From the NCBI RefSeq assembly GCF_009659535.1, contig NZ_VJZZ01000007.1, positions 62,001-126,000 of the forward strand: 64,000 bases of DNA. The letters run 5' to 3'. Below, piece by piece: positions 43,428-51,735 of this stretch; within the stretch, counting starts at the first letter, position 1; each line of letters starts with the position of its first letter. Both the position numbers and the translations under genes were made by a program. The notes below the pieces were generated by a model. That model was not told the DNA's origin, ran no database searches, and saw only the letters and a program-made list of their open reading frames with translations. The stretch is from Aggregicoccus sp. 17bor-14 (GTDB lineage: Bacteria; Myxococcota; Myxococcia; Myxococcales; Myxococcaceae).

Positions 43428-44498
43428 GTGAGCAGAGCCGTGAGCCGTCTGAAGAACTCCCTCCTCGTCGCCACCCTCAGCCTGGCGCTGCCTGCGTGCC
43501 AGGACCCCGTCGACAAGGCGGCCAAGCAGCGCATCTTCTCGCCCGAGGCCCCGCCCCAGACGGTGACCGCGGCGGCGCAGAAGCTGCCCCCCGAGGGCGT
43601 GGCGGACGACCCGGCGGTCGCGCGGCGCGTGCTCGGCATGGACGCGGCCGAGGTGACGGAGCGGCTCGGGCCCCACCTGTACACGGCGGACCTGGTGACC
43701 GAGTGGGCCTCGGGCGCCGGCGGCTCGGTGAAGCTCGTGGAGAAGCGCACGCTGCGCGCGGGGCCGGGCGGCGTGAGCGGCGACTTCCACGGCGTGATGG
43801 AGAACAGCCGCGACCAGGGGCTCGAGGTCCTGCGCGTGGGCGGCAAGGTCTACGCGCGCAACCGCTACGGCACCTTCCGCCTGCGCTCGCGCGACCGCGG
43901 CATCGCCGAGCGCACCCGCGCCGAGCTCACCGGCGCGCTGCACGACTTCGACGAGCTGTTCCGCGGCCGCCTCAAGCTCAGCCCCCAGGGCGCGGGCACG
44001 CACGAGGGCCGCAGCGCCCAGCGCTACGCGGTGAGCCTCGCGCCCGCCACCCCCGGCGAGGCCACCCCGGACGCGGCCGAGCTCCCCGCCGCGCTCAACC
44101 CCCGCAACGGCCGCGACGACACCTCGCGCCGCCGCGCCGCCTTCTTCGCCCTGCGCGAGCCGCGCAGCCTCACCGGCGAGGTGTGGGTGGATGCGCAGAC
44201 CTCCGTGGTGCTCAAGGCCACGCTGGACGGGCGCCTCTCCGTTCCCGGCGACGGCAAGGGCGGCGACGCCGGGGTGGGCGAGGCCGAGCTGCACATGACC
44301 CTGGACAGCGCCCGCACGGAGATCGGCAAGGACCCGCGCCTCAAGCCCCCCGAGACCTTCCTGCCGGATGCGGACAAGCCCCAGGGCATCGCGGACGCGC
44401 TGGACCGCTTCGGCGTGCCGCGCTCGGGCCCCGCGAAGCCGGACGCCGGCACCCCTCCGGGCGGCGCCGAGCCCGATGAGGACGATGACAACAACTGA
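43428..44498 (+). CDS. Hypothetical lipoprotein
   Basis: A 356-residue exported protein. The GTG start at 43428 is followed by a signal peptide with lipobox (SLALPAC, Cys about 24). The mature protein has a beta-rich middle (LRVGGKVYARNRYGTFRLRSR; GTHEGRSAQRYAVSLAP; LTGEVWVDAQTSVVLKATLDGRLSV) resembling the lipid-carrier/LolA-LppX style of sheet, but the family is not certain. The tail is acidic (EPDEDDDNN). It ends directly on a hairpin terminator. Confidence 0.72.
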   Translation: MSRAVSRLKNSLLVATLSLALPACQDPVDKAAKQRIFSPEAPPQTVTAAAQKLPPEGVADDPAVARRVLGMDAAEVTERLGPHLYTADLVTEWASGAGGSVKLVEKRTLRAGPGGVSGDFHGVMENSRDQGLEVLRVGGKVYARNRYGTFRLRSRDRGIAERTRAELTGALHDFDELFRGRLKLSPQGAGTHEGRSAQRYAVSLAPATPGEATPDAAELPAALNPRNGRDDTSRRRAAFFALREPRSLTGEVWVDAQTSVVLKATLDGRLSVPGDGKGGDAGVGEAELHMTLDSARTEIGKDPRLKPPETFLPDADKPQGIADALDRFGVPRSGPAKPDAGTPPGGAEPDEDDDNN

Positions 44499-44523
44499 CC
44501 CCGCCCGGGCCCCCCTGCGGGGT
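44498..44523 (+). terminator. Hairpin after the lipoprotein gene
   Basis: ACCCCGC (44498-44504) and GCGGGGT (44517-44523) form a 7-bp stem with a 12-base C-rich loop, starting on the last base of the stop codon. A probable terminator, though no T-run follows. Confidence 0.45.
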
Positions 44524-44597
44524 CCGCCCCCACCCCGTCCTGGAGTAGGGGGAAACGTGTGCTGCTACAGGGTGGCAGCGGGGTGTTGGAAGAAAAT

Positions 44598-44625
44598 TTG
44601 ATCTCGTTCTTGCACCCTCTACAAT
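44598..44625 (+). promoter_or_regulatory. Sigma-70-type promoter of the small 115-residue protein
   Basis: TTGATC (44598-44603) and TACAAT (44620-44625, five of six matches to TATAAT) are separated by 16 bases, in an unusually A/T-rich patch (GAAGAAAATTTG just upstream). Transcription would start near 44632, about 62 bases before the start codon. Confidence 0.5.
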
Positions 44626-44693
44626 CCTCACAGGTTGCGGCTCGGCCGCATCCGACATGAATGGATGTTCAGGGGTTCGAAAGGGAGCGGCAG

Positions 44694-45041
44694 ATGGAGC
44701 GCAAGGTCGGTAGCAGCACGGTGACGGCGAAGGAGCTCAAGGGTGCGCTCGGCAAGGCCCGTACCCTGAGCGCCGAGGAGGAGAAGGTCGTCCGCATGCG
44801 CCACGGCGCTGCGGCGGACGTGGCCGCGCCCCTCCCGCGCGCTGCGGCGGGCAACGCCGAGCTCGAGGACGAGCTGCTCGTCATCGAGATGCAGCTGATG
44901 AAGGCGATGCGCGCGCGCACCGGCCAGACCCGCACGGCGAGCAACACCAAGCCGGCGGCCGCCGCGGCCCAGCGCGTGAGCAGCGCCGCGGTGAACCAGA
45001 CGAAGGACAAGATCGTCCGCGCCCTGCGCAAGAAGAAGTAG
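44694..45041 (+). CDS. Small basic hypothetical protein
   Basis: A 115-residue protein. The ATG at 44694 has an AGGGAG ribosome binding site; an upstream in-frame ATG at 44661 lacks one. The sequence is polar and helical: TAKELKGALGKARTLSAEEEKVVRMRHG, then LEDELLVIEMQLMKAMRAR, then a basic tail ending in RALRKKK. It has no signal peptide or membrane segment. I know of no named family; it may be a myxobacterial cytoplasmic regulator or nucleic-acid-associated protein, which is speculation. It has a good promoter of its own and ends five bases before a convergent gene. Confidence 0.68.
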   Translation: MERKVGSSTVTAKELKGALGKARTLSAEEEKVVRMRHGAAADVAAPLPRAAAGNAELEDELLVIEMQLMKAMRARTGQTRTASNTKPAAAAAQRVSSAAVNQTKDKIVRALRKKK

Positions 45042-45046
45042 TCCCC

Positions 45047-46567
45047 TCAGGCGTTGAGCACGGCGACCAGCCGCGCTCCCGCCTCGGGCAGACTCAGGGG
45101 CTCTGCAGAGAGCTCCTGCGCCAGCGCCTCGGCGTCCAGCGCTCCGCCGCGCGCGAACAGCGTGCGCAGCCAGGCGCCGGCGGCCGGGTTGCGCCAGAAG
45201 TCCTCGTTGAAGCGCTGCGTGAGGTGGCGCTGCAGGCGCGCCTCCAGCGCCCAGCCGCGCAGGTAGCGCGCCCCGTAGAGCTGCGGGTCCACGTCGAAGA
45301 GGAAGAAGCCCGCGTGCGGCTCCACGGCGAGCGCACGCCGCTGCCCCTCGGCGTACTCCTCCGCCCGCTCCTCGGACGGTCCCCGCAGGCTGAGCGAGCG
45401 CTCGTAGGCGAGCTTCGCGCAGTGGCGGCGCAGCACCGCGAGCGCTCCGAAGGCCGCGAGCCGCGCGCCGTCCGTCGCGGGCGAGGTGGGCAGGCGCAGG
45501 TAGCGCTTGAGCCAGCCGGCATCCGCGGGCAGCCGGTCGAACAGTGCCGCCACCCCTTCGGTCACGGAGGGGTCGGAGAGCCTCCGCAGCTCCACCGGGA
45601 GCCCGTCGTCCACGTGCGCGAGGTGCTGGGCGTGCCCGTACTCGTGCAGGAGCGCCCCCAGGGCGTCGAGCCCGCCGTGCGGCTGCACCACCAGGCGCAC
45701 GTCGCGCGGCACCTGCAGCGCGACGACGAAGGGGCGCGGGCTCTTGCCCTCGCGGGCCTCGTCGTCCAGGCGGATGTAGCGCTGCTGGGGCGTGTCGAAG
45801 CCCATGTCCATGAGGAAGTGGCGCAGCGCGGGGCCCAGGTCCTCGCGCCGGAAGTGCTCGGCCATCCACGGCGCGCGCAGCGCGTACTGCAGGTCGTGCC
45901 GGTGCGCGCCGCCCGCGGGCAGCGGGCGCAGGAGCGGGTCCACCTTCTTGAGCACGTAGCCGAGCAGGTCGCGGTACGCGTCCTCGGTGGCCTTCAGCGT
46001 GGCCTCGGCCTGCTCGAGCAGGGGCGCGAGCGCGATGCCCGTCACCGCCTCCTGCAGGGCGAGGTAGTCCGGGAAGCCCAGGCGCTCGGCCGCGCGCAGC
46101 GCCGCCTCGCGCCGGTCGCCGTACAGCCCGCGCGCCTCCCAGAGGAAGCTCCCCGCGGCGCGCTCGAGCAGCCCGCGCCGGCCCCGGTGCGGCTCGCGCG
46201 GCAGCTGCGAGAGCGCCTCGGAGAGCGAGAGCGCGCGGTCGTCCACCGCGAGCTGGGATTGCGCCTCGTGCGCCGCCACGCGCTCGGCGGCGCGCGCCCC
46301 GAGCGCCTCCTCCACCTCGGCGGCCACCCGCTCGCGCAGCAGCGAGAGCCTGCGCACCGTCACGCCCTCGCCGCGCGCGCTCGCCCGCGCGATGCCCTCG
46401 CCCAGCTCGGCGAAGGCCTCCTGCGAGGAGAGCTCCGGGAAGGAGCGGTAGAGGTCGGCCAGCGGCAGGGTGGGGCTGAGCCCCGCGCCGTGGCGGTAGT
46501 GCAGCGTGGCGAGCTCGGTGAGAAAGTCGTCCAGCCGCGCGTGCAGGGAGTGCAGGGGACGGTCCAT
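45047..46567 (-). CDS. M3-like zinc metallopeptidase
   Basis: A 506-residue cytoplasmic gluzincin. The zinc motif HEYGHAQH is near residue 307, and a second Glu follows about 30 residues later in PSVTEGVAALFDRL, the spacing of M3/M32-type peptidases. Long helical regions flank the motif (LLEQAEATLKATEDAYRDLLGYVLKKV). No signal peptide. It is somewhat shorter than oligoendopeptidase F. It would cut short peptides, but specificity is unknown. It is divergent from the pseudouridine synthase gene. Confidence 0.82.
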   Translation of the reverse strand: MDRPLHSLHARLDDFLTELATLHYRHGAGLSPTLPLADLYRSFPELSSQEAFAELGEGIARASARGEGVTVRRLSLLRERVAAEVEEALGARAAERVAAHEAQSQLAVDDRALSLSEALSQLPREPHRGRRGLLERAAGSFLWEARGLYGDRREAALRAAERLGFPDYLALQEAVTGIALAPLLEQAEATLKATEDAYRDLLGYVLKKVDPLLRPLPAGGAHRHDLQYALRAPWMAEHFRREDLGPALRHFLMDMGFDTPQQRYIRLDDEAREGKSPRPFVVALQVPRDVRLVVQPHGGLDALGALLHEYGHAQHLAHVDDGLPVELRRLSDPSVTEGVAALFDRLPADAGWLKRYLRLPTSPATDGARLAAFGALAVLRRHCAKLAYERSLSLRGPSEERAEEYAEGQRRALAVEPHAGFFLFDVDPQLYGARYLRGWALEARLQRHLTQRFNEDFWRNPAAGAWLRTLFARGGALDAEALAQELSAEPLSLPEAGARLVAVLNA

Positions 46568-46672
46568 GGCGGCCGTGCAAGCTAGCAGCTCGCGCGCGCT
46601 GCGCGAGCGTCCGCGCACCGCTACAGTGCCCCGCACCGTGCTCCCTCCCTCGCCTGCCCAGGGCCCCCTGCC

Positions 46673-47584
46673 ATGAAGCGCCGCACCTTTCGCGCGGAGG
46701 GCGCGCTCTCCCGGCTCACGCTCGCCGACGCCGTGGCGCGTGAGCTCTCGCTGCCCGGCCCCGAGGCGCGCGCGCTCGTGGAGGCGGGGGCGGTGTACCT
46801 CGCGGGCCGGCGCTGCCGGGACCCGGGGGCTGCGCTCGCGGCCGCGCCCGTGGTCATGGTGGTGCTGGAGGAGGGGGGCGAGAGTGCGCTCGCGCCGGCC
46901 GCTGCACCCTCACCCCTGCGCGTGCTCTGGGAGGACGCGGCGCTGCTCGCGGTGGACAAGCCCGCGGGCGTCACCGCCCAGCCCACCGAGGGGCGGGTGG
47001 GCGCGAGCCTCGTGGACCTCGCCTCCACGCACCTCGGTGCGCAGGCGGGGCTCGTGCACCGGCTGGACCGCGAGACGAGCGGCGTCACCGTGTTCGGCAA
47101 GACGCCCGCGGCCACCTCCGCGCTCGCGGCGCAGTTTCGCGAGGGCACGGCGAAGAAGCGCTACCTCGCGGCCTGCGGGCCCGGCCTTCCGCCGCGCGGC
47201 ACCGTGGACCTGCCGCTCTCCAAGGACCCCCAACGCCCGGGCCGCTACCGCGCGACCCGCCAGGCCAACGGCGTGCCCGCGCTCACCCACTACGAGACGC
47301 TGCACGCGGGCGAGGCCTTCTGCCTCGTGCTGCTGCTGCCGCAGACGGGGCGCACGCACCAGCTGCGCGCGCACCTCACGGCGCTGGGCGCGCCCATCCT
47401 CGGCGATGCGCGCTACGGCGGCGCGGCGCGGGCCGCGGGGCTCGAGGCGCCGCGCTGCCTCCTGCACGCGCAGGTGCTCGAGCTCGCGCACCCGGTGAGC
47501 GGCGCCGCGCTGCGCCTCGTCTCGCCGGTGCCCGCGGATCTCGCGCGCTTCTTCGACTCAGCCGGAGTCGCAGCGCCCGCCTGA
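46673..47584 (+). CDS. RluA-family RNA pseudouridine synthase
   Basis: A 303-residue enzyme. An S4-like N-terminal region (LTLADAVARELSLPGPEARALVEAGAVYLAGRRCRDP) is followed by the catalytic domain with HRLDRETSGVTVFGKT, where the Asp is the nucleophile, and with LLLPQTGRTHQLRAHLTALGAPILGDARYGG. It converts uridine to pseudouridine in rRNA or tRNA; which site is not predictable (RluC/RluD/TruC-like). Length and motifs are normal. Confidence 0.92.
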   Translation: MKRRTFRAEGALSRLTLADAVARELSLPGPEARALVEAGAVYLAGRRCRDPGAALAAAPVVMVVLEEGGESALAPAAAPSPLRVLWEDAALLAVDKPAGVTAQPTEGRVGASLVDLASTHLGAQAGLVHRLDRETSGVTVFGKTPAATSALAAQFREGTAKKRYLAACGPGLPPRGTVDLPLSKDPQRPGRYRATRQANGVPALTHYETLHAGEAFCLVLLLPQTGRTHQLRAHLTALGAPILGDARYGGAARAAGLEAPRCLLHAQVLELAHPVSGAALRLVSPVPADLARFFDSAGVAAPA

Positions 47585-47593
47585 GCGCGCGCG

Positions 47594-47965
47594 CTAGGCG
47601 CCGCGAGAGAGCTGCACCAGCAGCAGGAGCGTGGGCACGCCCATCACCGCGAGCCCCAGGGCCGTGACGGCGAAGCCCACCGCGCCCGCGCCGCACCACA
47701 GGAGCACGCCGGGCCGCTCCGCGGGCCGCAGCCGCGGGTGCAGCGCGATGGGGCTCCAGTACCAGCCCGCAGGCAGCGCGCCGCGCCGCGAGAGCACCCG
47801 CGCCAGCTGCACGTGGTACGCGATGCCCGTGGGCACGCCCAGCGCGAGCCCCCCGGCCGTGAGCAGCGCACCCCAGTGCAGCGCCGCGTCGAAGGGCAGC
47901 TGCGCGAGGACGCCCAGGCCCAGCAGGCCCAGCGCGATGGCGACGACGAGTGCGAGCTCCCGCAT
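47594..47965 (-). CDS. Four-TM hypothetical membrane protein
   Basis: A 123-residue integral membrane protein with hydrophobic segments at about 4-22, 32-50, 83-98 and 101-117. A GTG five codons upstream of the chosen ATG (LVGAMRELAL) could also start it. Between segments two and three lies a polar loop with GWYWSPIALHPRLRPAERPG. I recognise no family. It is convergent with the pseudouridine synthase and divergent from the secreted protein at 48075. Confidence 0.62.
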   Translation of the reverse strand: MRELALVVAIALGLLGLGVLAQLPFDAALHWGALLTAGGLALGVPTGIAYHVQLARVLSRRGALPAGWYWSPIALHPRLRPAERPGVLLWCGAGAVGFAVTALGLAVMGVPTLLLLVQLSRGA

Positions 47966-48011
47966 GGCACCCACGAGCGTAGCACCGGCCGTCCTCGGCC
48001 CGGGTTCAGCC

Positions 48012-48025
48012 CCGAACACGTTCGG
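48012..48025. promoter_or_regulatory. 14-base inverted repeat in a divergent promoter region
   Basis: CCGAAC-AC-GTTCGG lies in the 109-base region between the divergent genes ending at 47965 and starting at 48075. It is a perfect inverted repeat with a two-base centre and a plausible operator for either gene. No regulator can be assigned. Confidence 0.35.
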
Positions 48026-48074
48026 AGGCAGGGGCGGGTGACCGCTGCCGCGCCGGCCTGTTAGAGCGGATGCC

Positions 48075-48674
48075 ATGCAATCCGAGAAATCCTGGAGGGC
48101 GGTGTCCCGAGGCCTTCGCGCCCTGCTGCTGGTGCTCCTTCCGTGTGCCGGGAGCGCGGTCGCTGCGCCGCGCCTGGGCCTCGCGGTGGGACCGGCGCTG
48201 ACCCTCACGGGCGCCGTGGATCCGGGAGCCACCGTGCGCGGGCAGCTGCTCACGGGGGGCGCTTTCCCCGTCCACGTGGGGGTGGAGGGAGGCCTCACGC
48301 TCTTTCCGGGCCGGGCAGTGGAGGAGCGCTGCACGGACGCGACCTGTGCCCACCTCGTGGTGACGGACCGGGCCACGGACGCCCTCTGGCACCTGGGCTT
48401 CGCGGTGCGCGCCGAGTCCGCTGCGGGATGGCGCCCCTTCTTCTCGGGGCAGCTCGGCTATGTGGCCACCGTCCGCTACGGCGCCGAGCACCCCGAGTCC
48501 GATGGCCATGGCGCCTCGCTCTCCCTGGGCGGCGGCGTGAGGCCCTGGGCCCTGGGCGAGCGCTGCCGGCTCGGGCTCGAGGCGAGTGTGCAGGGCCTCG
48601 CGCTGACCTTCGGGGACGAAGGCGGCGGCGTGGGCGCACTGGGCTCGCTCACGGCAGTGCTGGACTTCGACTGA
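48075..48674 (+). CDS. Secreted beta-rich (outer-membrane-like) protein
   Basis: A 199-residue exported protein with a signal peptide (about 1-31, LRALLLVLLPCAGSAVAAP). The mature part alternates short hydrophobic strands with turns (LGLAVGPALTLTGAVDPGATVRGQLLTGGAFPVHVGVEGGLTLF, and FFSGQLGYVATVRYG). The last residues LGSLTAVLDFD, with an aromatic near the end, resemble an outer-membrane barrel strand. Two Cys lie close together (RCTDATC). It may be a small outer-membrane barrel. Family unknown. Confidence 0.65.
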   Translation: MQSEKSWRAVSRGLRALLLVLLPCAGSAVAAPRLGLAVGPALTLTGAVDPGATVRGQLLTGGAFPVHVGVEGGLTLFPGRAVEERCTDATCAHLVVTDRATDALWHLGFAVRAESAAGWRPFFSGQLGYVATVRYGAEHPESDGHGASLSLGGGVRPWALGERCRLGLEASVQGLALTFGDEGGGVGALGSLTAVLDFD

Positions 48675-48686
48675 GGCGCCGGCGCG

Positions 48687-49565
48687 CTACTGCAGCTGGA
48701 TCTTGAAGGTGAGCGCGAGCAGGCGGCTCGCGCGGTCGCTGAAGTCGTGGCGGTAGGCGAGGTCGATGCCGCCGCCCTCGGTGAGGAAGCCCGCGCCTAC
48801 GCTCACCTGCGAGTCGCGCGTGGCGGTGTCGAGGGAGTAGCCCGCGCGCAGCGGGATGGCCTGCGCCACGATGTACTCGGCGCCGGCGCCCCAGTTGTAG
48901 CGGGTGCGGTCGCCGGTGAAGTCGGCGCGCGCATCGGTCGCGAGCGTGAACACCCCGGCCGCGTAGCCCACGTGCGCCGAGTAGTAGCGGCCCAGCAGGT
49001 TCGTGTTCGAGCCCACCAGGTTGTGCGCGCTCACGCCCGCGAGCACGCTGCCCGCCAGGCGCACCAGCAGGCCCGTGTCCACGCTCACGGCGTTGAAGCC
49101 GTCGATGCCGCCGAGCGTGACGTAGCGCCCCGAGGCGCCGATGAAGAAGTTCTCCGAGAGGGGCAGCGCGAGCCCCAGCGCGGTGAAGTGGCCGGTGGCC
49201 CGCCCCGTCTCCGGGCGCAGGCTGAGGTAGTGGTAGTCGAAGCCCGCCGCGAGCGGGCCGCTCGCCGCGTCCGTCACCCCGACGCTGCCCACGCCGTCCT
49301 TCGTGTGCGTGTCGTAGGCGCCCGTGCCCTCGATGCGGTAGGTGCGCCAGAGCGCGAGCGCCGCCGGGTTGCCCAGCACCGCCTCCGTCCCCAGCCCCAG
49401 CGCCCGGTAGGCCCCGCCCATGGCCAGGCTGCGCGCGGTGCCCAGCTCGCGCAGCGCATCCGGGGTGGTGCGCGTGAATGCCTGCTGGGCCTCCGACACG
49501 ACGGGCAGGAGGAGGGCGAGGAGGAGGGCAGCGGTAGGAAGAGGACGCGCCATGGCGGCGCGCAT
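48687..49565 (-). CDS. PorV/PorQ-like outer-membrane barrel protein
   Basis: A protein of up to 292 residues with a signal peptide ending near SEAQQ. The mature N-terminus LGTARSLAMGGAYRALGLGTEAVLGNPAALALWRTY is the signature of the PorV/PorQ/FadL-related barrel group. Repeated Gly/aromatic beta strands follow (FIGASGRYVTLGGIDGFNAVSVDTGLLVRL; YSAHVGYAAGVFTLATDARADF). It ends in a strand with C-terminal LTFKIQLQ. An ATG at 49553 is a second possible start. It is divergent from the secreted protein at 49614 with only 48 bases between. Confidence 0.78.
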   Translation of the reverse strand: MRAAMARPLPTAALLLALLLPVVSEAQQAFTRTTPDALRELGTARSLAMGGAYRALGLGTEAVLGNPAALALWRTYRIEGTGAYDTHTKDGVGSVGVTDAASGPLAAGFDYHYLSLRPETGRATGHFTALGLALPLSENFFIGASGRYVTLGGIDGFNAVSVDTGLLVRLAGSVLAGVSAHNLVGSNTNLLGRYYSAHVGYAAGVFTLATDARADFTGDRTRYNWGAGAEYIVAQAIPLRAGYSLDTATRDSQVSVGAGFLTEGGGIDLAYRHDFSDRASRLLALTFKIQLQ

Positions 49566-49613
49566 CCTATCCGTCTTGAAGCACTGGGGGGCCACCACTA
49601 CATTCGCGCCGCC

Positions 49614-50387
49614 ATGTCCTGTTCTCCTTCGACCTTCTCGCGCGCCCTGCTGGGCGCTGCCCTGCTGGTGTCCCTGAGCGCCGCCGCGTACGTGCTGCCA
49701 CAGGGGGCCATCCTGCGGCGGATGGTGGAAGCGCGCTCCGAGCTGCAGCTGGTCAACGTGCGCGTGGAGGGCGCCGCCATCCTCTCGGGCCCCGCGCAGG
49801 CCCAGGCCGCGAGCGCGCTGGGGCTCCCCGCGGACCGCCCCGAGCTGTCGCTGGACGGCACGCTCTCGCTGAAGCTGCCGGGGCGCTGCCGGCTCGAGGT
49901 GGGCACCCCGGACGGCAAGCGCGTGGGCGCGGTGATGAACGCGGGGCGGCGCAAGAGCGTGGGCCCCGAGGTCGCCGCGCTCTCCGCGGCGCTCGAGCAG
50001 GTGTGCCCGCTGCTCGCCGCGCGCTCGGGCTCGGACAGCGAGGCGCGCGCCGCGCTCGAGCAGCACATCCGCTCGCTCGGCGTGGCGGCCCAGCGCTCCA
50101 GCCTCGCGCGCTTCAGCGGCGAGGTGACCTACGTGCTCGGCGACCCCGCCGAGGGCAAGTCCCAGCTGTGGGTGTACAAGGACACCTTCCGCCCGGCGCG
50201 CGTGCGCTCCACCGACAAGGCCGGCACCGTGTGGGACGTGCGCTTCATCGACTTCGACTCCCCCACCACGGGCGAGTGGATGCCGCGCACCATCGAGGTG
50301 TGGCGCGGCAACGAGCGCGCCCTGCGCTTCACCGCGCTCAAGGGCGACAGCCGCGCGCAGCTCGCCGACAGCCTCTTCGCCCTCTAG
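49614..50387 (+). CDS. Hypothetical secreted protein
   Basis: A 257-residue exported protein with a signal peptide (about 1-25, SRALLGAALLVSLSAAAYV). The mature part has LPQGAILRRMVEARSELQLVNVRVEGAAIL, a Cys pair (GRCRLEVG and LEQVCPLL), and a C-terminal beta-rich stretch (VLGDPAEGKSQLWVYKDTFRPARVR; WDVRFIDFDSPTTGEWMPRTIEVW) resembling periplasmic lipoprotein-carrier sheets. No firm family. Its stop TAG shares the palindrome CTAG with the stop of the convergent glycosyltransferase gene. Confidence 0.68.
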   Translation: MSCSPSTFSRALLGAALLVSLSAAAYVLPQGAILRRMVEARSELQLVNVRVEGAAILSGPAQAQAASALGLPADRPELSLDGTLSLKLPGRCRLEVGTPDGKRVGAVMNAGRRKSVGPEVAALSAALEQVCPLLAARSGSDSEARAALEQHIRSLGVAAQRSSLARFSGEVTYVLGDPAEGKSQLWVYKDTFRPARVRSTDKAGTVWDVRFIDFDSPTTGEWMPRTIEVWRGNERALRFTALKGDSRAQLADSLFAL

Positions 50388-51073
50388 CGCTCGTGGCGGT
50401 AGAGCCCGAGCAGCTGCTCGGGCGTGGCCCCCAGCGCGTAGGCGAGCGGGAACAGGTTCACCGCGAGGAAGTAGAAGACGGGGCGCGCGAGGAAGCGCCG
50501 CCCGGACACCCGCACGCGCGCGTCCACCCGCGCGATGTGCCCCTGCCGCCGCAGCCGGCGCGAGAGCTCCAGGTCCTCCATCAGCGGCTGCTCGGGAAAG
50601 CCTCCGGCGGCGCGAAAGGCCTCGGCGCGCACGAACAGCGCCTGGTCCCCGTAGGGCAGGTGCGTGTAGCGCGAGCGCAGGTCCGCGAGGTGCAGCAGCG
50701 GCCCCAGCCGCGAGCGCGCTCCCGCGTCCGCCACCGTCCAGGTCTTGAAGGCGCCGGCCACCGTCCGCGTGTCCCCGAGCGCGCGCGCCACGTGCGCAGG
50801 TGCCTCCGGCGGCAGCGCCACGTCCGCGTGCAGGAAGAGCAGCACGTCTCCGCTCGCCGCGGCGGCGCCCGCGTTCATCTGCCGCGCGCGGCCCCGCGGC
50901 GCCTCGAGCAGGTGCACCCCGGGGGCTTCGCGCACGCGCTCGCGCGTGGCGTCCCGGCTGCCGCCGTCCACCACCCACACCTCGTGCACGCCCGTCATGG
51001 CGGCGAGCTCGCGCAGCCGCTCGCCGATGCGCTCCGCCTCGTCCAGCGTGGGGATGATGACCGAGAGCCTCAC
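50384..51073 (-). CDS. TIGR04283-type family 2 glycosyltransferase
   Basis: A 229-residue GT2 enzyme beginning VRLSVIIPTLDEAERIGERL, with WVVDGGSRDAT, RARQMNAGAAAASGDVLLFLHADVALP and QPLMEDLELSRRLRRQG. These are hallmarks of the TIGR04283 group, which databases name after arsenosugar biosynthesis because of frequent neighbours. The GTG start overlaps the TIGR04282 stop by four bases. It is the last gene of the coupled four-gene operon. Its real donor and acceptor are not established by the sequence. Confidence 0.9.
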   Translation of the reverse strand: MRLSVIIPTLDEAERIGERLRELAAMTGVHEVWVVDGGSRDATRERVREAPGVHLLEAPRGRARQMNAGAAAASGDVLLFLHADVALPPEAPAHVARALGDTRTVAGAFKTWTVADAGARSRLGPLLHLADLRSRYTHLPYGDQALFVRAEAFRAAGGFPEQPLMEDLELSRRLRRQGHIARVDARVRVSGRRFLARPVFYFLAVNLFPLAYALGATPEQLLGLYRHER

Positions 51074-51735
51074 CGCTCGAGCCGCCCCGGCGGTCCGAGC
51101 CGCTCCAGCGCCGCGCGTGTGGCGGGGGCGTCCGTGCCAGCCGCCCGCAGCCGCTCGAGGTCGTGAGGCGTGTCCACGTCGAACCAGGGCTCGGCGCGCG
51201 CCACGCGAAGGCCGAGCGCGCGCAGCCTCTGCTCGGTGCACGCGAGCGTGTCGGGCGCGCTCCACGGCAGCCCCTCGAGGGCGCCCGGCGGCAGCGCCCG
51301 GCGCAGGCCCAGCAGGTAGAAGCCTCCGTCCTCGCTCGGGCCGAGCACGGCGTCCGCCTCGGCGAGCAGGGCGCGCGCCCGCGCGAGGTGTGCGGCCGGA
51401 AGCCCCGGGCTGTCCGCGCCCAGTGCCATAGCGAAGGGGCGCTGCGCGAGGGCGCGCGCGAGCACCCGCTCCAGCCGCGCGCCGAGGGCTCCTTCGCCCT
51501 GCGGCCAGACGGCGATGCCCGGAGCGGGCAGCAGCGCCTCGGGCCAGGGCGCGGGGGAGGTGAGCACGGGCTCGGCCCAGGGCAGCTGCTCGAGCAGGGC
51601 CCAGGTGTCCGCAAGGAAGGCGCGCGCGAGCGCCGCTGCCCCCTCGGGCCCGAGGGCCGGGATGAGGCGCGTCTTGGCCTCGCCCGCGCGAGGAGGTTTG
51701 GCGAAGAGGCAGACGGCGGTGTCCGGAGGGGTCAT
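51070..51735 (-). CDS. TIGR04282-family glycosyltransferase-like protein (DUF2064)
   Basis: A 221-residue nucleotide-sugar-transferase-like protein with VCLFAKPPRAGEAKTRLIPALG, GADSPGLPAAHLARA, VLGPSEDGGFYLLGLR and PWFDVDTPHDLERLR. These motifs resemble a MobA/GT-A nucleotidyltransferase fold and define the TIGR04282 family that pairs with TIGR04283. It is coupled by ATGA to the flavoprotein upstream and by GTGA to TIGR04283 downstream. Confidence 0.9.
   Translation of the reverse strand: MTPPDTAVCLFAKPPRAGEAKTRLIPALGPEGAAALARAFLADTWALLEQLPWAEPVLTSPAPWPEALLPAPGIAVWPQGEGALGARLERVLARALAQRPFAMALGADSPGLPAAHLARARALLAEADAVLGPSEDGGFYLLGLRRALPPGALEGLPWSAPDTLACTEQRLRALGLRVARAEPWFDVDTPHDLERLRAAGTDAPATRAALERLGPPGRLER

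Noticed and set aside
44560-44590. Sigma-54 promoter before the 115-residue protein
   Set aside because: TGGCAG is present, but the required GC ten bases after the GG is absent; the sigma-70-like pair downstream fits better.
48012-48025. Gram-positive-type LexA box
   Set aside because: The half-sites resemble CGAAC/GTTCG, but that box needs a four-base centre; here it is two, and the neighbouring genes are not repair genes.
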